Shown here: one piece after another, positions 27,015-35,756 of the stretch | How positions within the stretch are numbered: the stretch's first letter is position 1 | Layout of the letters: each line of letters starts with the position of its first letter | NCBI GenBank assembly: GCA_022710935.1 | Contig: JAKLFY010000013.1 | Coordinates: 1-64,000 of the forward strand | Direction: 5' to 3' | Source of the DNA: Verrucomicrobiota bacterium | GTDB lineage: Bacteria > Verrucomicrobiota > Verrucomicrobiia > Limisphaerales > J093 | DNA: 64,000 nucleotides | Program-made: the position numbers and the translations under genes | Notes under the pieces: model-generated | Databases searched by the model: none | The model's input: the letters and a program-made list of their open reading frames with translations, nothing else | What the model was told of the DNA's origin: nothing

Positions 27015-29798
27015 GTGAATGTCTTCCCCAATGTTGTGGTGTCGGTGGGCCGCCTCGTGTGTTTGATGGCCGTGGCGGCAATGACCGCCCATTCCGCGCG
27101 CGTCGGCGCCGCGGTTCCACCGCAACTCGAAGCGGTGGTCGTGGTGTTTAAGACGCACTTCGACATCGGATACACCGACATGGCGAGCAATGTCGTGCAG
27201 CGCTATCGCACGACCATGATCGACCAGGCGCTCGAGGTCGTGGACCAGAACCGCGCCCTGCCGCCCGATCGCCAGTTCGTCTGGACCCTGCCCGGATGGC
27301 CGCTGACGCAGATTGTCGCGGATTGGCCCGGTCAGAGCGACGCCCGGCGCCAGCGGGTGAACGGGGCTTTCAAAGAGGGTCGGTTCGCCGTCCATGCCCT
27401 GCCCTTCACGACACACACCGAGTTGCTCGAACCGGAGGATCTGGTGCGCGGCCTCGGCTATTCGTCCCGGCTCTGCCGGGATGCCGGACTCGAACTGCCG
27501 CGCGATGCCAAGATGACCGATGTTCCCTGTCACTCGTGGATCCTGCCGACATTGCTGCGGCACGCAGGGGTCGATTTTCTTCACCTGGGCTGTAATGCCG
27601 CCAGCAGCTCGCCGCGCGTCCCGATCTTGTTCTGGTGGGAGGGGCCGGACCGGTCGCGGTTGCTCACGATGTACACGGCCGAGAGCTACGGCACCGGCCT
27701 CGTGCCGCCCGCGGACTGGCCGCACAAGACCTGGCTCGCCCTTATCCACACCGGCGACAACCACGGCCCGCCGCGTCCGGACGAGGTGAAGACGCTGCTT
27801 GAAGAGGCGGCGGTCAAGCTCCCCGGGGTGCGGGTGCGCATCGGCCGGCTCTCGGATTTCTCGGACGCGATCCTTGCGGAGAAGGCCGAGTTGCCGGTAG
27901 TGCGGGGCGATATGCCTGACACCTGGATTCACGGCCCCATGTGCGACCCGGCCGGCGCCCGGCTGGCCCGGACCATCCGCCCGGCCATCGCGATCCGCGA
28001 GACGCTCGACACGCACTTGCGGAGCTGGATTGGGGGAGATCGAAGATCGAAGATCGGAGATGGGAGACCGGAGATGGAAGATGGAAGATGGAAGATCGCA
28101 AATGGCCGATCGGAGATGGGAGATGGGGTGGGGATCGCAGCGGCTTATGAGAAGAGCCTGCTGTATGGCGAGCATACGTGGGGCGGCGCTTACTGGTGGA
28201 TCTACGGCAAGTACATCCAGCACTACGGAGACACATGGCGCCAGGAGCGCGACGCCGGCCGGTTCACGCGCATCGAATCCTCGTGGGCCGAACACGCGGG
28301 GTACATCGAGGAGGCGGCTCGGCTGACGCAGCCTGCGCTCGAAGACCAGATGCGCGCCCTGGCTCGATCGGTGGATCTCGAAGGCCTCCGCTTCGTCGTG
28401 TTCAATCCGCTTCCCTGGCCGCGCGACGGCGTGGTGGAACTTCCCGACGCCATGACTGCCGGTTTCAACACAATCCGGTCCGCCGACGACGGGCCTGCCC
28501 GGATGTTCACCGAGTGGGGCGATGGCCTGCGCCGGTTCGTGGCGCGCTCCGTGCCTCCGACGGGGTACCGAACCTATCGCTTGGCGCGCGCGCCCTTCGC
28601 CAAACCACCGCGGCCCAATCCGATCGAGCAGCCGATCCTCGCTAGTCCGTTCTTTCGGGCAACGCTCGACCCGGAGCGCGGCGTCATCCGCTCGCTCGTC
28701 GACCGGCAGTCCAGGCGCGAGCTGGTCGATCGGACTGCGCCGCACGGTTTCGGCCAGTATTTGTACCAGCGTTTCTCCTCGAACGAAGTCCAGGCCTACG
28801 TGGACGCTTACGTGAAGATCCATGCGGATTGGGCCACAAACGAATTAGGCAAACCGAATCTGCCGCCCGCCTCCGAGGTCCCCTACCGCGCCAGCTCGCC
28901 GCGGAACTGGGAGTTGAGCATCGAACGGACACGTGCGGCCCAGGCCGCCACCCTGGCGGCTCCCGCGACGCCCGATCTGCCGGCCGTCACGACGCGCCTC
29001 ATCCTGTACCAGGAGCAACCCTACGCCGACCTCGAGTTGACAGTGCACGACAAGGCGCCCGATCCATGGCCCGAAGCCGGTTGGCTGTGCTTGCCCTTCA
29101 ACATCGAGCAACCCCGGTTCCGCCTCGGACGCCTCGGGTCAATCATCGATCCGGTGCATGAGATCGTGCCCGGCGCGAACCGCAACCTGTACGGCCTCGA
29201 TACGGGCCTCACAATCGCCGAGCCCGGCGGCTGGGGCGTCGGCCTGTGCGCCCTCGACAATCCGTTGGTGAGCCTGGACAGCCCCGGCTGCTGGAAATAC
29301 TCCCTCGATTTCGTCCCGCGCCGTCCGGCGGTCTACGTGAACCTTTTCAACAACCAATGGACCACGAACTTCCGCCTCTGGAACAGCGGCACCTGGACGG
29401 CCCGAGTGCGGATCTGGTCGGTCAAGGAAGCCGGGAATGCGGCCGACGCGCTGATCGCTCCCTCCCTCGAAGCGCGGTTCCCGTTGCAGGTCGCATGGGC
29501 CGACGGCCCGGCGGGGTCGCTTCCCGCGCGCCAGCCCGGCCTCGGCATTGAACTCGAGGGTGTGCGCGTGACGGCGTTCGGTCCCAACCCGGACGGCCCC
29601 GGCACGGTTCTGCGCCTCTGGGAATACGCCGGGCGGGGCGGCCGTTGCGGTGTGCGCCTGCCACCCGGCATGGACCCTCGATTCGTCCAACCGGTCGACT
29701 TGCGCGGACGTCCGCTTGGCGCGCCCCTGCCCGTGCGCGCGCGCATGTTCCATCTCGATATAAAACCGTTCGCGCCTGCGAGCGTGGTCATCCGGTAG
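27015..29798 (+). CDS. GH38-like / DUF5054 family exported protein
   Basis: The frame runs from a TTG at 26979. GTG at 27015 (VNVFPNVVVSVGRLVCLMAV) gives a signal-peptide-like N-terminus and about 927 residues, but no Shine-Dalgarno sequence confirms it. The catalytic-domain start VVVFKTHFDIGYTDM matches the metal-binding HFD motif of alpha-mannosidase-like GH38 relatives, and FVWTLPGWPLTQIV, HALPFTTHTELLEPEDL and LLYGEHTWGGAYWWIYGK fit the DUF5054 branch. The C-terminal half is beta-rich like the GH38 C-terminal domains (RFRLGRLGSIIDPVHEIVPG). The likely role is periplasmic or secreted hydrolysis of alpha-linked glycans. A 13-unit heptamer array at 28037-28127 is translated within the protein, between DTHLRSW and AAAYEKSLLYGEHTWGG. 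Confidence 0.75.
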   Translation: MNVFPNVVVSVGRLVCLMAVAAMTAHSARVGAAVPPQLEAVVVVFKTHFDIGYTDMASNVVQRYRTTMIDQALEVVDQNRALPPDRQFVWTLPGWPLTQIVADWPGQSDARRQRVNGAFKEGRFAVHALPFTTHTELLEPEDLVRGLGYSSRLCRDAGLELPRDAKMTDVPCHSWILPTLLRHAGVDFLHLGCNAASSSPRVPILFWWEGPDRSRLLTMYTAESYGTGLVPPADWPHKTWLALIHTGDNHGPPRPDEVKTLLEEAAVKLPGVRVRIGRLSDFSDAILAEKAELPVVRGDMPDTWIHGPMCDPAGARLARTIRPAIAIRETLDTHLRSWIGGDRRSKIGDGRPEMEDGRWKIANGRSEMGDGVGIAAAYEKSLLYGEHTWGGAYWWIYGKYIQHYGDTWRQERDAGRFTRIESSWAEHAGYIEEAARLTQPALEDQMRALARSVDLEGLRFVVFNPLPWPRDGVVELPDAMTAGFNTIRSADDGPARMFTEWGDGLRRFVARSVPPTGYRTYRLARAPFAKPPRPNPIEQPILASPFFRATLDPERGVIRSLVDRQSRRELVDRTAPHGFGQYLYQRFSSNEVQAYVDAYVKIHADWATNELGKPNLPPASEVPYRASSPRNWELSIERTRAAQAATLAAPATPDLPAVTTRLILYQEQPYADLELTVHDKAPDPWPEAGWLCLPFNIEQPRFRLGRLGSIIDPVHEIVPGANRNLYGLDTGLTIAEPGGWGVGLCALDNPLVSLDSPGCWKYSLDFVPRRPAVYVNLFNNQWTTNFRLWNSGTWTARVRIWSVKEAGNAADALIAPSLEARFPLQVAWADGPAGSLPARQPGLGIELEGVRVTAFGPNPDGPGTVLRLWEYAGRGGRCGVRLPPGMDPRFVQPVDLRGRPLGAPLPVRARMFHLDIKPFAPASVVIR
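28037..28127 (+). repeat. Degenerate heptanucleotide array (13 units) inside the GH38-like gene
   Basis: Thirteen contiguous 7-bp units of the form AGATSGR (for example AGATCGA, AGATGGG, AGATGGA x3, AGATCGC, CGATCGG) fill exactly 91 bp. The encoded stretch is Asp/Gly/Arg/Glu-rich (DRRSKIGDGR, MEDGRWKIANGR). The total is not a multiple of three, so the surrounding frame depends on the unit count. Confidence 0.93.
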
Positions 29799-30010
29799 CG
29801 CGAGATACCAGAAAGGTGACTATTCCGCTTAACCGCGAATGCACGCGAATCCGAGTGTCGGACGGTGAGACAGACCGGGCCGGTGTTGCTTTGTTCGCGT
29901 CTATTCGCCTCTAGAGCGTCTGTGTCAGCCGCCTAGCCAATATCTGAGATTTGAGATTTCAAATTTGAGATGCGAAAGAGACGTTTTGCACGGATTTGCG
30001 CAAGTGCCGT
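29799..30010. other. Intergenic region with a heptamer array
   Basis: Between the convergent ends of the GH38-like and lectin/Ig genes lie a CGCGAATGCACGCGAAT-type repeat (about 29837-29853) and four 7-bp units TGAGATT, TGAGATT, TCAAATT, TGAGATG at 29945-29972. No gene or canonical terminator is visible. Confidence 0.6.
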
Positions 30011-33000
30011 CTATTGGCGGACCCGGAAGAACCGCATCGCGTCCGATGCCGGTGTCGTGTAGCCGGAAGCGGCGCCCGGAACGTCCGACCACCCTCCAGG
30101 CAGGGCCGTGGTGGTCTGCAGCGTGCCGCCGCCCGTCCACTCGATCACGATGTTGGCGCCTGACTGGCGGATGGTGAGGGTGGAGCCGACATCCGGCTGG
30201 GTGTTCAGGGCGATCTTGACATCGTCCATCCAGTGGTTGTCGTTGAGTCCTCCGGTGCGGGCGCCCCAGCCGAAGCGGCCAGTCTGGAACGGCACGAACC
30301 CGGGCAACGGCAGGCCGCGATAGACGGCCGTGTCGCCGTAGTACAGGTCGAGCGTTCCGTTGCGGTTGACGCGCACGCCGATCTGCTCGAAAGTGTCGCC
30401 TGTCTGCAGCACGCTGATGTCGAAAGGCCGGGTTGCGACCTGGCTGCTGCGGTAGACGATCGAGATCTCGGGCGCCACCTCGCTCGTGCCATTGTCGTAC
30501 GTGTCGAAGCTGACAATCAGGCCCGACCCGGCGCCATCTTCGCCAAACGTTCCGTCCACCACATCCGATCCCAGGACAAAGCTGAAACCGTCGGCGGGAA
30601 CGGCTGTGCCGCCGCCGACGCGCATCATCCAGGTTGCGGTGAAGTCCTTGATGGGGGCGGTGCCCGCGGGTGTGTCGAGGAGGAACGAGCCGCTCTGGTC
30701 GTTCACCGCCTCGGTCAGTTGCAGGAAGGCCGAGTCGCCGACCCCGCCCGGGCCGGTGATGAAGGCGCTTCCGAAGACGGCGCTCCCGACGGGAGTGGAA
30801 TAATCGTTGAAGTCGATGTTGACCGGCGGGTTGGCCCCCGCGTCGAACTTCGCCATCACCGATGCCGTTGCGGTGCGGCTGGTCACCGTGTTGTCGGGAC
30901 CCGTGACGACCACGGAATACCCCGTCCCGTCGTCGGCCAGGGCCAAGGCCGGTGTCGTGTAGGTCGAGCCGGTGGCTCCCGGGATGTCCACACCGTTGCG
31001 CCGCCACTGATACGTGACGCCCTGCGGGTCGCTCACCAGGACCTCGAACGAGGCGGGGTGGCCGACGAGGACAAGCACGTCCGCCGGTTCGCCTGTGATG
31101 CTGACGGTTTCCGGGATCGTGTAACCGAGGCAGACATTGTCGAACCAGTAGCTGGCGTTAAGATCGCCGGTGCGAGCGTAGAGGGCCAATTTGAGACCGC
31201 TCATCGGTGCGTATCCTGGCACCTGCAGGTTGTGGTAAACGATCGTGTCGCCCACGGCCAGATCGAGCAGGCCGTTTTCCTTGACGCGCAGGAGAACGGT
31301 TGCGTAGACGCCCGAATTCACCAGGGCCAAAGGCACCATTTTCACCGCCACAACCTGGCCCTTGTAGCGAACGTCGATCGAAGGGGCCTCGCCGCCTGCG
31401 TTGTCGTACGTGTCGAAGGCGATTGAAATGCCCGTGCCTCCGCCGTTCTCGGCGTCGCCGGCCGCGGTGATGGGAACGTCATTGGCGATGTTGATGCTGA
31501 ATCCGTCGGCCGGAGGCACAGTGCCGTTGCCGGCAAGGACGTCGGCGGCGAGCGTGAACTCGAGAACCTGGGCGCCTTGTTCGATCAGAGGCGAACGGAA
31601 TCCGCCCGCCTGGCTGTTCTCCGAGGTCGTCAGCTTGAGAACGCCGGAGTCGCTGACGCCGCCAACCGTGTCCACGAAAGCGACCGGGGTCGCTCCCTCG
31701 GGGTAGGTCCCGCCGATATCCGCGCCAGCGGGGAGGCCGTAGTCGAAGTTGTAACAGAATTGCGGGGCGCCGGGCGGCGCCAAATCGACCACGGTCAATG
31801 TGGCTTCCTGGCTGACCAGTCTCTCAGCGCCCACCGTGACCTCGACTTTGAACTTGGCGCCGTCGTCCGTGGCGACGGCGGGGGTGGTGCAGGTGTTCGA
31901 GGTGGCGCCGGCGATGGCTGTGCCGTTCTTGAACCACTGGTAGGCGGCGCCTGTGGGATTATTCACCTCGACGTCGAAGGTGGCCGTCCCGGTGACGAGC
32001 ACCATCTGATCCGCCGGTTGCTTGCTGATGCGGAGCGGGGCGGAGAGGTAAGTGTAGATGCGCAGGTTGTCCACCCAATGATTGGCATTGAGTCCGCCTG
32101 TGCGAGCATAGAAGCCGAAGCGCCCGCCGGCGATCGAGCCGAATCCGGGGACCGGCGCCCTGTACATCAGGACTTTGCCGTTCCAGGCCACGTCGAGAAG
32201 GCCATCGGACGTCACCCGCACGAGCACGTCGGCGAACCCGTCACCGGTGGTGATGTCGCTCAAGGCGGTCTTCACCTCGCCCACAACCGTCTCCCCCCAC
32301 TTGAGGGTGATGGCGGGGGCTTCGCCGACGCCATTGTTCGGGTTGCCGTCGGTGTTGTCATAAATGTCGAAACAGACGCGCAGGCCCGAGCCGACCCCTT
32401 CTTCGAGCATGCCCGTCGTGCTCTCGGGAAGGTCAGCGGCGAAGTTGAAGCTCATGCCATCGGCCGGGACCTCAGTACCGCCGCCAATGCGCACGTGGAA
32501 TCGAGCGGCGACGCCGTAGACGGGGGCGCCGGCGTGTTGGTCGGGGATGATGACCGCCCCGCCCTGGTAATTGATGTTCTCGGTGAGTTGGAGGACCCCC
32601 GAATCCGCCACACCCCCTGGACTCACGTAAGGTGCCCAAGGACTGACTCCGTCGGAGCCAGTCCCTGTCCCGACCACCAGCGTTTCGGCGGGCACCATGC
32701 CGTCGTCAAAGTCGTACGACACGACCGGCGCGGGCAACTGAACGACTGTGAGCGTGGCCTCGTCCGAAGTGACGACGCTCGCGCCGATTGTGGCGCGGGC
32801 CGAGAACTTGGCCCCGCTATCGGCCACGGCGGCCGTGCTCAGGGTGTAGGTGGTTCCGGTTGCGCCCGGTATAATGACGCCGTTGCGCAGCCACTGGACC
32901 GTCGCCAGATCGCCGTTGTTCAGGGTAATCGTGAACGTGGCTGAGCTACCCTCAACCACCAGCATGTCATACGGGTCCTGCAGGAAGCCCGGCTTGGGAT

Positions 33001-33721
33001 CGGTGTAGGTCACGATGCTCAGATCGTCGATCCAGTGGTGCGCATTCAGACCCCCGGTGCGCGCGCCGAATCCAATCCGCGCCCCGGACAAAGGCTGGTA
33101 ACCGGGGAAGAAGAACTTCGGAAAATGGACCTTGCCGTTGTAGGTCAGGCTGAAGCTGCCGTCGGCGTCGAAGAGGATCTCGACCGGCACAAACTCGCTG
33201 TTGATCAGATCGCTCAGCGGCAGCAGCGGCGTTGTGGCCACAGTCGCCCCTCCAATCACCAGGCGAATCTGCGGTGCCTCGCCGGTCCCGTTGTTCGGGT
33301 CGGCGTCGGTGTTGTCGTAGGTGTCGAAGCAGACCCGCAGGCCGCTTCCTATCCCGGTTTCACTCCAGGTTCCGTCGGGCAAATCCCCCACGCAGAAGCT
33401 CCAGCCGTCGGCTGGAACCGCGCTGCCTCCGCCCACCCGAGCCATGAAGTTGGCGCGAATCCCGTACACGTTTGCGTAGCCGTCCAGATCCTCGATCACG
33501 ATCGAGCCGGACTGGCTGTTGGCGTTCTTCGTGAGTTTCAGGCAGGCGGTGTCCCCGACTCCGCCTCCGCTTTCGACCATGGCGTTGCCGAAGATCTGGG
33601 ATCCGGCAGGCACCTGGCCGTCGTCGAAGTCTGCGTCGAATGTCCCTGCTCGCAACGGCGCCGCGAGAATCAGGGCCGAAACGGCAAGGGTGGACAGTAC
33701 TCCTATGGATGGGCTTTTCAT
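30011..33721 (-). CDS. Secreted four-module lectin-like/Ig repeat protein
   Basis: The ATG at 33721 starts a signal peptide (MKSPSIGVLSTLAVSALILA) and a protein of 1236 residues; the upstream open frame lacks coding character. Four ConA-like modules alternate with three Ig-like domains. Each module carries variants of ADGFSFVLGSDV, SFDTYDNGTSEVAPEI or VCFDIYDNTDGNPNNGVGEA, and FGARTGGLNAHHWIDDLSI. Ig domains show QWLRNGVIIPGATGTTY, QWFKNGTAIAGATSN and QWRRNGVDIPGATGSTY. The C-terminus has a short module VIEWTGGGTLQTTTALPGGW ending FFRVRQ. This module pairs with that of the 7984-11997 protein and may be an anchoring or sorting element. The probable role is an extracellular adhesin or glycan-binding protein. 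Confidence 0.85.
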   Translation of the reverse strand: MKSPSIGVLSTLAVSALILAAPLRAGTFDADFDDGQVPAGSQIFGNAMVESGGGVGDTACLKLTKNANSQSGSIVIEDLDGYANVYGIRANFMARVGGGSAVPADGWSFCVGDLPDGTWSETGIGSGLRVCFDTYDNTDADPNNGTGEAPQIRLVIGGATVATTPLLPLSDLINSEFVPVEILFDADGSFSLTYNGKVHFPKFFFPGYQPLSGARIGFGARTGGLNAHHWIDDLSIVTYTDPKPGFLQDPYDMLVVEGSSATFTITLNNGDLATVQWLRNGVIIPGATGTTYTLSTAAVADSGAKFSARATIGASVVTSDEATLTVVQLPAPVVSYDFDDGMVPAETLVVGTGTGSDGVSPWAPYVSPGGVADSGVLQLTENINYQGGAVIIPDQHAGAPVYGVAARFHVRIGGGTEVPADGMSFNFAADLPESTTGMLEEGVGSGLRVCFDIYDNTDGNPNNGVGEAPAITLKWGETVVGEVKTALSDITTGDGFADVLVRVTSDGLLDVAWNGKVLMYRAPVPGFGSIAGGRFGFYARTGGLNANHWVDNLRIYTYLSAPLRISKQPADQMVLVTGTATFDVEVNNPTGAAYQWFKNGTAIAGATSNTCTTPAVATDDGAKFKVEVTVGAERLVSQEATLTVVDLAPPGAPQFCYNFDYGLPAGADIGGTYPEGATPVAFVDTVGGVSDSGVLKLTTSENSQAGGFRSPLIEQGAQVLEFTLAADVLAGNGTVPPADGFSINIANDVPITAAGDAENGGGTGISIAFDTYDNAGGEAPSIDVRYKGQVVAVKMVPLALVNSGVYATVLLRVKENGLLDLAVGDTIVYHNLQVPGYAPMSGLKLALYARTGDLNASYWFDNVCLGYTIPETVSITGEPADVLVLVGHPASFEVLVSDPQGVTYQWRRNGVDIPGATGSTYTTPALALADDGTGYSVVVTGPDNTVTSRTATASVMAKFDAGANPPVNIDFNDYSTPVGSAVFGSAFITGPGGVGDSAFLQLTEAVNDQSGSFLLDTPAGTAPIKDFTATWMMRVGGGTAVPADGFSFVLGSDVVDGTFGEDGAGSGLIVSFDTYDNGTSEVAPEISIVYRSSQVATRPFDISVLQTGDTFEQIGVRVNRNGTLDLYYGDTAVYRGLPLPGFVPFQTGRFGWGARTGGLNDNHWMDDVKIALNTQPDVGSTLTIRQSGANIVIEWTGGGTLQTTTALPGGWSDVPGAASGYTTPASDAMRFFRVRQ

Positions 33722-33761
33722 AACGCGACTGTTGGTTTGAGGCTTGTGGGCTGAAGTCTCA

Positions 33762-33790
33762 CATATGCACCTCCCTCTCGACCTTGTCAA
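33762..33790 (-). promoter_or_regulatory. Candidate sigma-70 promoter for the lectin/Ig gene
   Basis: On the minus strand a perfect TTGACA (33785-33790) is followed 17 bases later by CATATG (33762-33767), about 40 bases before the ATG at 33721. The -10 match is weak, so this is a prediction only. Confidence 0.45.
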
Positions 33791-33844
33791 GGGCGGGCCG
33801 AAGCCGACTTGTGTCTCTGGCCAGACTGTGCTTTGGTCGGGCGC

Positions 33845-34642
33845 ATGAAAAGGCTGATGCGATGGATGCGCCTGCGGGCGCTGCTTGTGGGATGTGCCGT
33901 GCTCTGGATGGCCGGGTGCGTGACCGCGCCGGAAACCGGGCGCAGGCAACTGGTGCTGATCGGAAGCGACCAGGAACTGCAGTTGGGTCTGCAGGCGTTT
34001 TCGGACATGAAGAAGGAAATGCCCGTGAGCAAGAACGCGGCGACGAAGGCCCTCGTCGAGAAGGTCGGACGCCGGATCGCGGCGGTGGCGGATCTCCCGG
34101 GAGCGCAGTGGGAGTTCGTGGTGTTCGAGAGTCCGGAGGCCAATGCCTTCTGCCTGCCGGGCGGCAAGGTCGGAGTCTACACGGGCATTCTGCCGGTCAC
34201 GAAGGACGAGGCCGGCCTGGCGACGGTGATCGGGCACGAGGTGGCGCATGCGGCGGCCCATCATGGAGCCGAACGGATGAGCCGGGCGATCATCACACAG
34301 GGCCTGGGGGAGGCCGCGTCCGCGTACGTGGGCGGCAAAGACCCGCGCTACCAGGCGGCGTTCGGTTCGCTCTACGGCATCGGCGTGCAGGTGGGCGAGA
34401 CCCTGCCGCACAGCCGCAAGCAGGAATCCGAGGCGGACCAGATCGGTCTGATCTACATGGCCAAGGCGGGCTATGATCCGGAGGCGGCGGTCGCGTTTTG
34501 GCAGCGGTTTGCCGAGTACAACCGTGGGCAGGGCGGCCAGACGCTGGCGTTTCTGCGCACGCATCCGCTGGACGAGCGGCGCATTGCCGATCTCAAGCAG
34601 TGGATGCCCCGGGCGAAAGCGGCCTATCGTCCGGCTCGATGA
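33845..34642 (+). CDS. M48 family metalloprotease lipoprotein
   Basis: A Ste24/BepA/LoiP-like zinc protease of 265 residues. The ATG at 33845 precedes a lipoprotein signal ending in LWMAGC (lipidated Cys at about residue 24). The zinc motif is GHEVAHAAAHHG with His131, Glu132 and His135, and the third ligand is the Glu in KQESEADQIG. M48 lipoproteins of this type help in quality control of the outer membrane or periplasm. It is divergent from the lectin/Ig gene, and its 3' end overlaps RNase D by 50 bases in a convergent arrangement. Lipobox processing would use the LspA encoded in this window. Confidence 0.92.
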   Translation: MKRLMRWMRLRALLVGCAVLWMAGCVTAPETGRRQLVLIGSDQELQLGLQAFSDMKKEMPVSKNAATKALVEKVGRRIAAVADLPGAQWEFVVFESPEANAFCLPGGKVGVYTGILPVTKDEAGLATVIGHEVAHAAAHHGAERMSRAIITQGLGEAASAYVGGKDPRYQAAFGSLYGIGVQVGETLPHSRKQESEADQIGLIYMAKAGYDPEAAVAFWQRFAEYNRGQGGQTLAFLRTHPLDERRIADLKQWMPRAKAAYRPAR

Positions 34643-35690
34643 GCAGGCGCTTCTGCCACGGGAGAAGCGCGCGTTCCTGGCGCTCGCAACCGCTGGCCAG
34701 GGCCACCAGATCCGAGCGGCTGGCGATCAGGCTCGGATCGAGACCCAAGGCCGCGGCGTGACGGTTGCGACGGGCTTCGAGTCGTTCCAGGCGCAGTCTC
34801 TGGGCATGGGTCAACCGGTGTCCGCGCGGCCGCAACGGAGAGGGCCAGTCGGCCTTTCTCAAACGCGCCCCCCGGTCCAATGCCTCGAAGAGGGCCCTGC
34901 GGCGCCGGACGGAGAAACGCTTGGGAATCAGGGCGTCGACAATCTCACCCCGGGCCGCCTGTTCGGCCAGAGCGAGCAGGTGATCGTGGTTCAGGATGAA
35001 GAAAGGGGGCTGATTGGCGGCTCGAGCCTCCTGGTCCCGCCAGATCCAGACCTCGCGGAGGATTCCCAAGGCTCTCGGCTCCAGCCGGCTTGATCCCCGG
35101 ATGCGCCAGAGTCCGTCAGGGTCTTCCTCTGTCGCCCGCGTGCAATCGTGAACCAGTTGCGCGCACATTTGGCGGTGCCAATCGACCCGATCCAGCGCCC
35201 GCAGGCGATCGGACAGAAGCGTGGCCAACGGGTGCAGGTAACGCGTGTCGCTCCGGGCGTAGACGATCATCCGGTCCGTGAGAGGGCGCCGAGACCAGTT
35301 CGCCTTTTGCGGGCCTTTGTCGAGCTTGGTTCCCAGGAGCGACTCGACGAGCGCGCTGAGCCCGAACTCGCGCATGCCGACCACGCGCGCAGCCAGCATC
35401 GTGTCGAAAATCGCGTGGGGAATGAACTGGTAGCCCCGGTAGAGCATCCGCAAATCGTAATCGGCGCCGTGCAGCAGCAGGGTCCGCTCCTCGAGGGCCT
35501 GCCAGAGAGGGGCCAAGTCCATGCCGCTGAGGGGGTCCACAAGGGCGTCCTCCCCAGGCATGCTGAATTGCATGAGACAGACTTTCTCCGGATACGAGTG
35601 AAGACTGTCAGCCTCCGTGTCCATGGCCACCCAGTCCGCCGCGCGGAGTCGGGCGACAAAATCAGTCAGCATCGCGGGTGTGTCGATCAC
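34593..35690 (-). CDS. rnd: Ribonuclease D
   Basis: RNase D is a 3'-5' exoribonuclease that trims tRNA and other stable RNA precursors. GTG at 35690 (VIDTPAMLTDFVARLRAADW) gives 365 residues and restores the usual VIDTPEAL-like N-terminus; ATG at 35672 is the alternative, and the open frame upstream runs into repeat element B. The DEDDy catalytic set is visible: Asp24 and Glu26 in MDTEADSL, Asp79 in HGADYDL, and Tyr144/Asp148 in VYARSDTRYL. An HRDC domain follows (about 210-290, with LVALASG near the C-terminus in a second helical unit). The gene is convergent with and overlaps the M48 gene. Confidence 0.9.
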   Translation of the reverse strand: MIDTPAMLTDFVARLRAADWVAMDTEADSLHSYPEKVCLMQFSMPGEDALVDPLSGMDLAPLWQALEERTLLLHGADYDLRMLYRGYQFIPHAIFDTMLAARVVGMREFGLSALVESLLGTKLDKGPQKANWSRRPLTDRMIVYARSDTRYLHPLATLLSDRLRALDRVDWHRQMCAQLVHDCTRATEEDPDGLWRIRGSSRLEPRALGILREVWIWRDQEARAANQPPFFILNHDHLLALAEQAARGEIVDALIPKRFSVRRRRALFEALDRGARLRKADWPSPLRPRGHRLTHAQRLRLERLEARRNRHAAALGLDPSLIASRSDLVALASGCERQERALLPWQKRLLIEPDDRPLSPGASTA

Positions 35691-35756
35691 CGCCTCAGTA
35701 AGGAACGAAGAGCGTGAAAAGGGAAGCCGGATGTTCGATGTTCGGCCCCGGCTCAC

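Noticed and set aside
28037-28127. Heptamer array considered as a CRISPR or microsatellite artefact
   Set aside because: It has no spacers and translates in frame between conserved GH38-like segments, so it is a coding tandem repeat rather than a CRISPR.
33722-34564. N-terminal extension of the lectin/Ig frame up to 34564
   Set aside because: It overlaps the M48 protease gene on the opposite strand and lacks coding character; the ATG at 33721 has a clear signal peptide.
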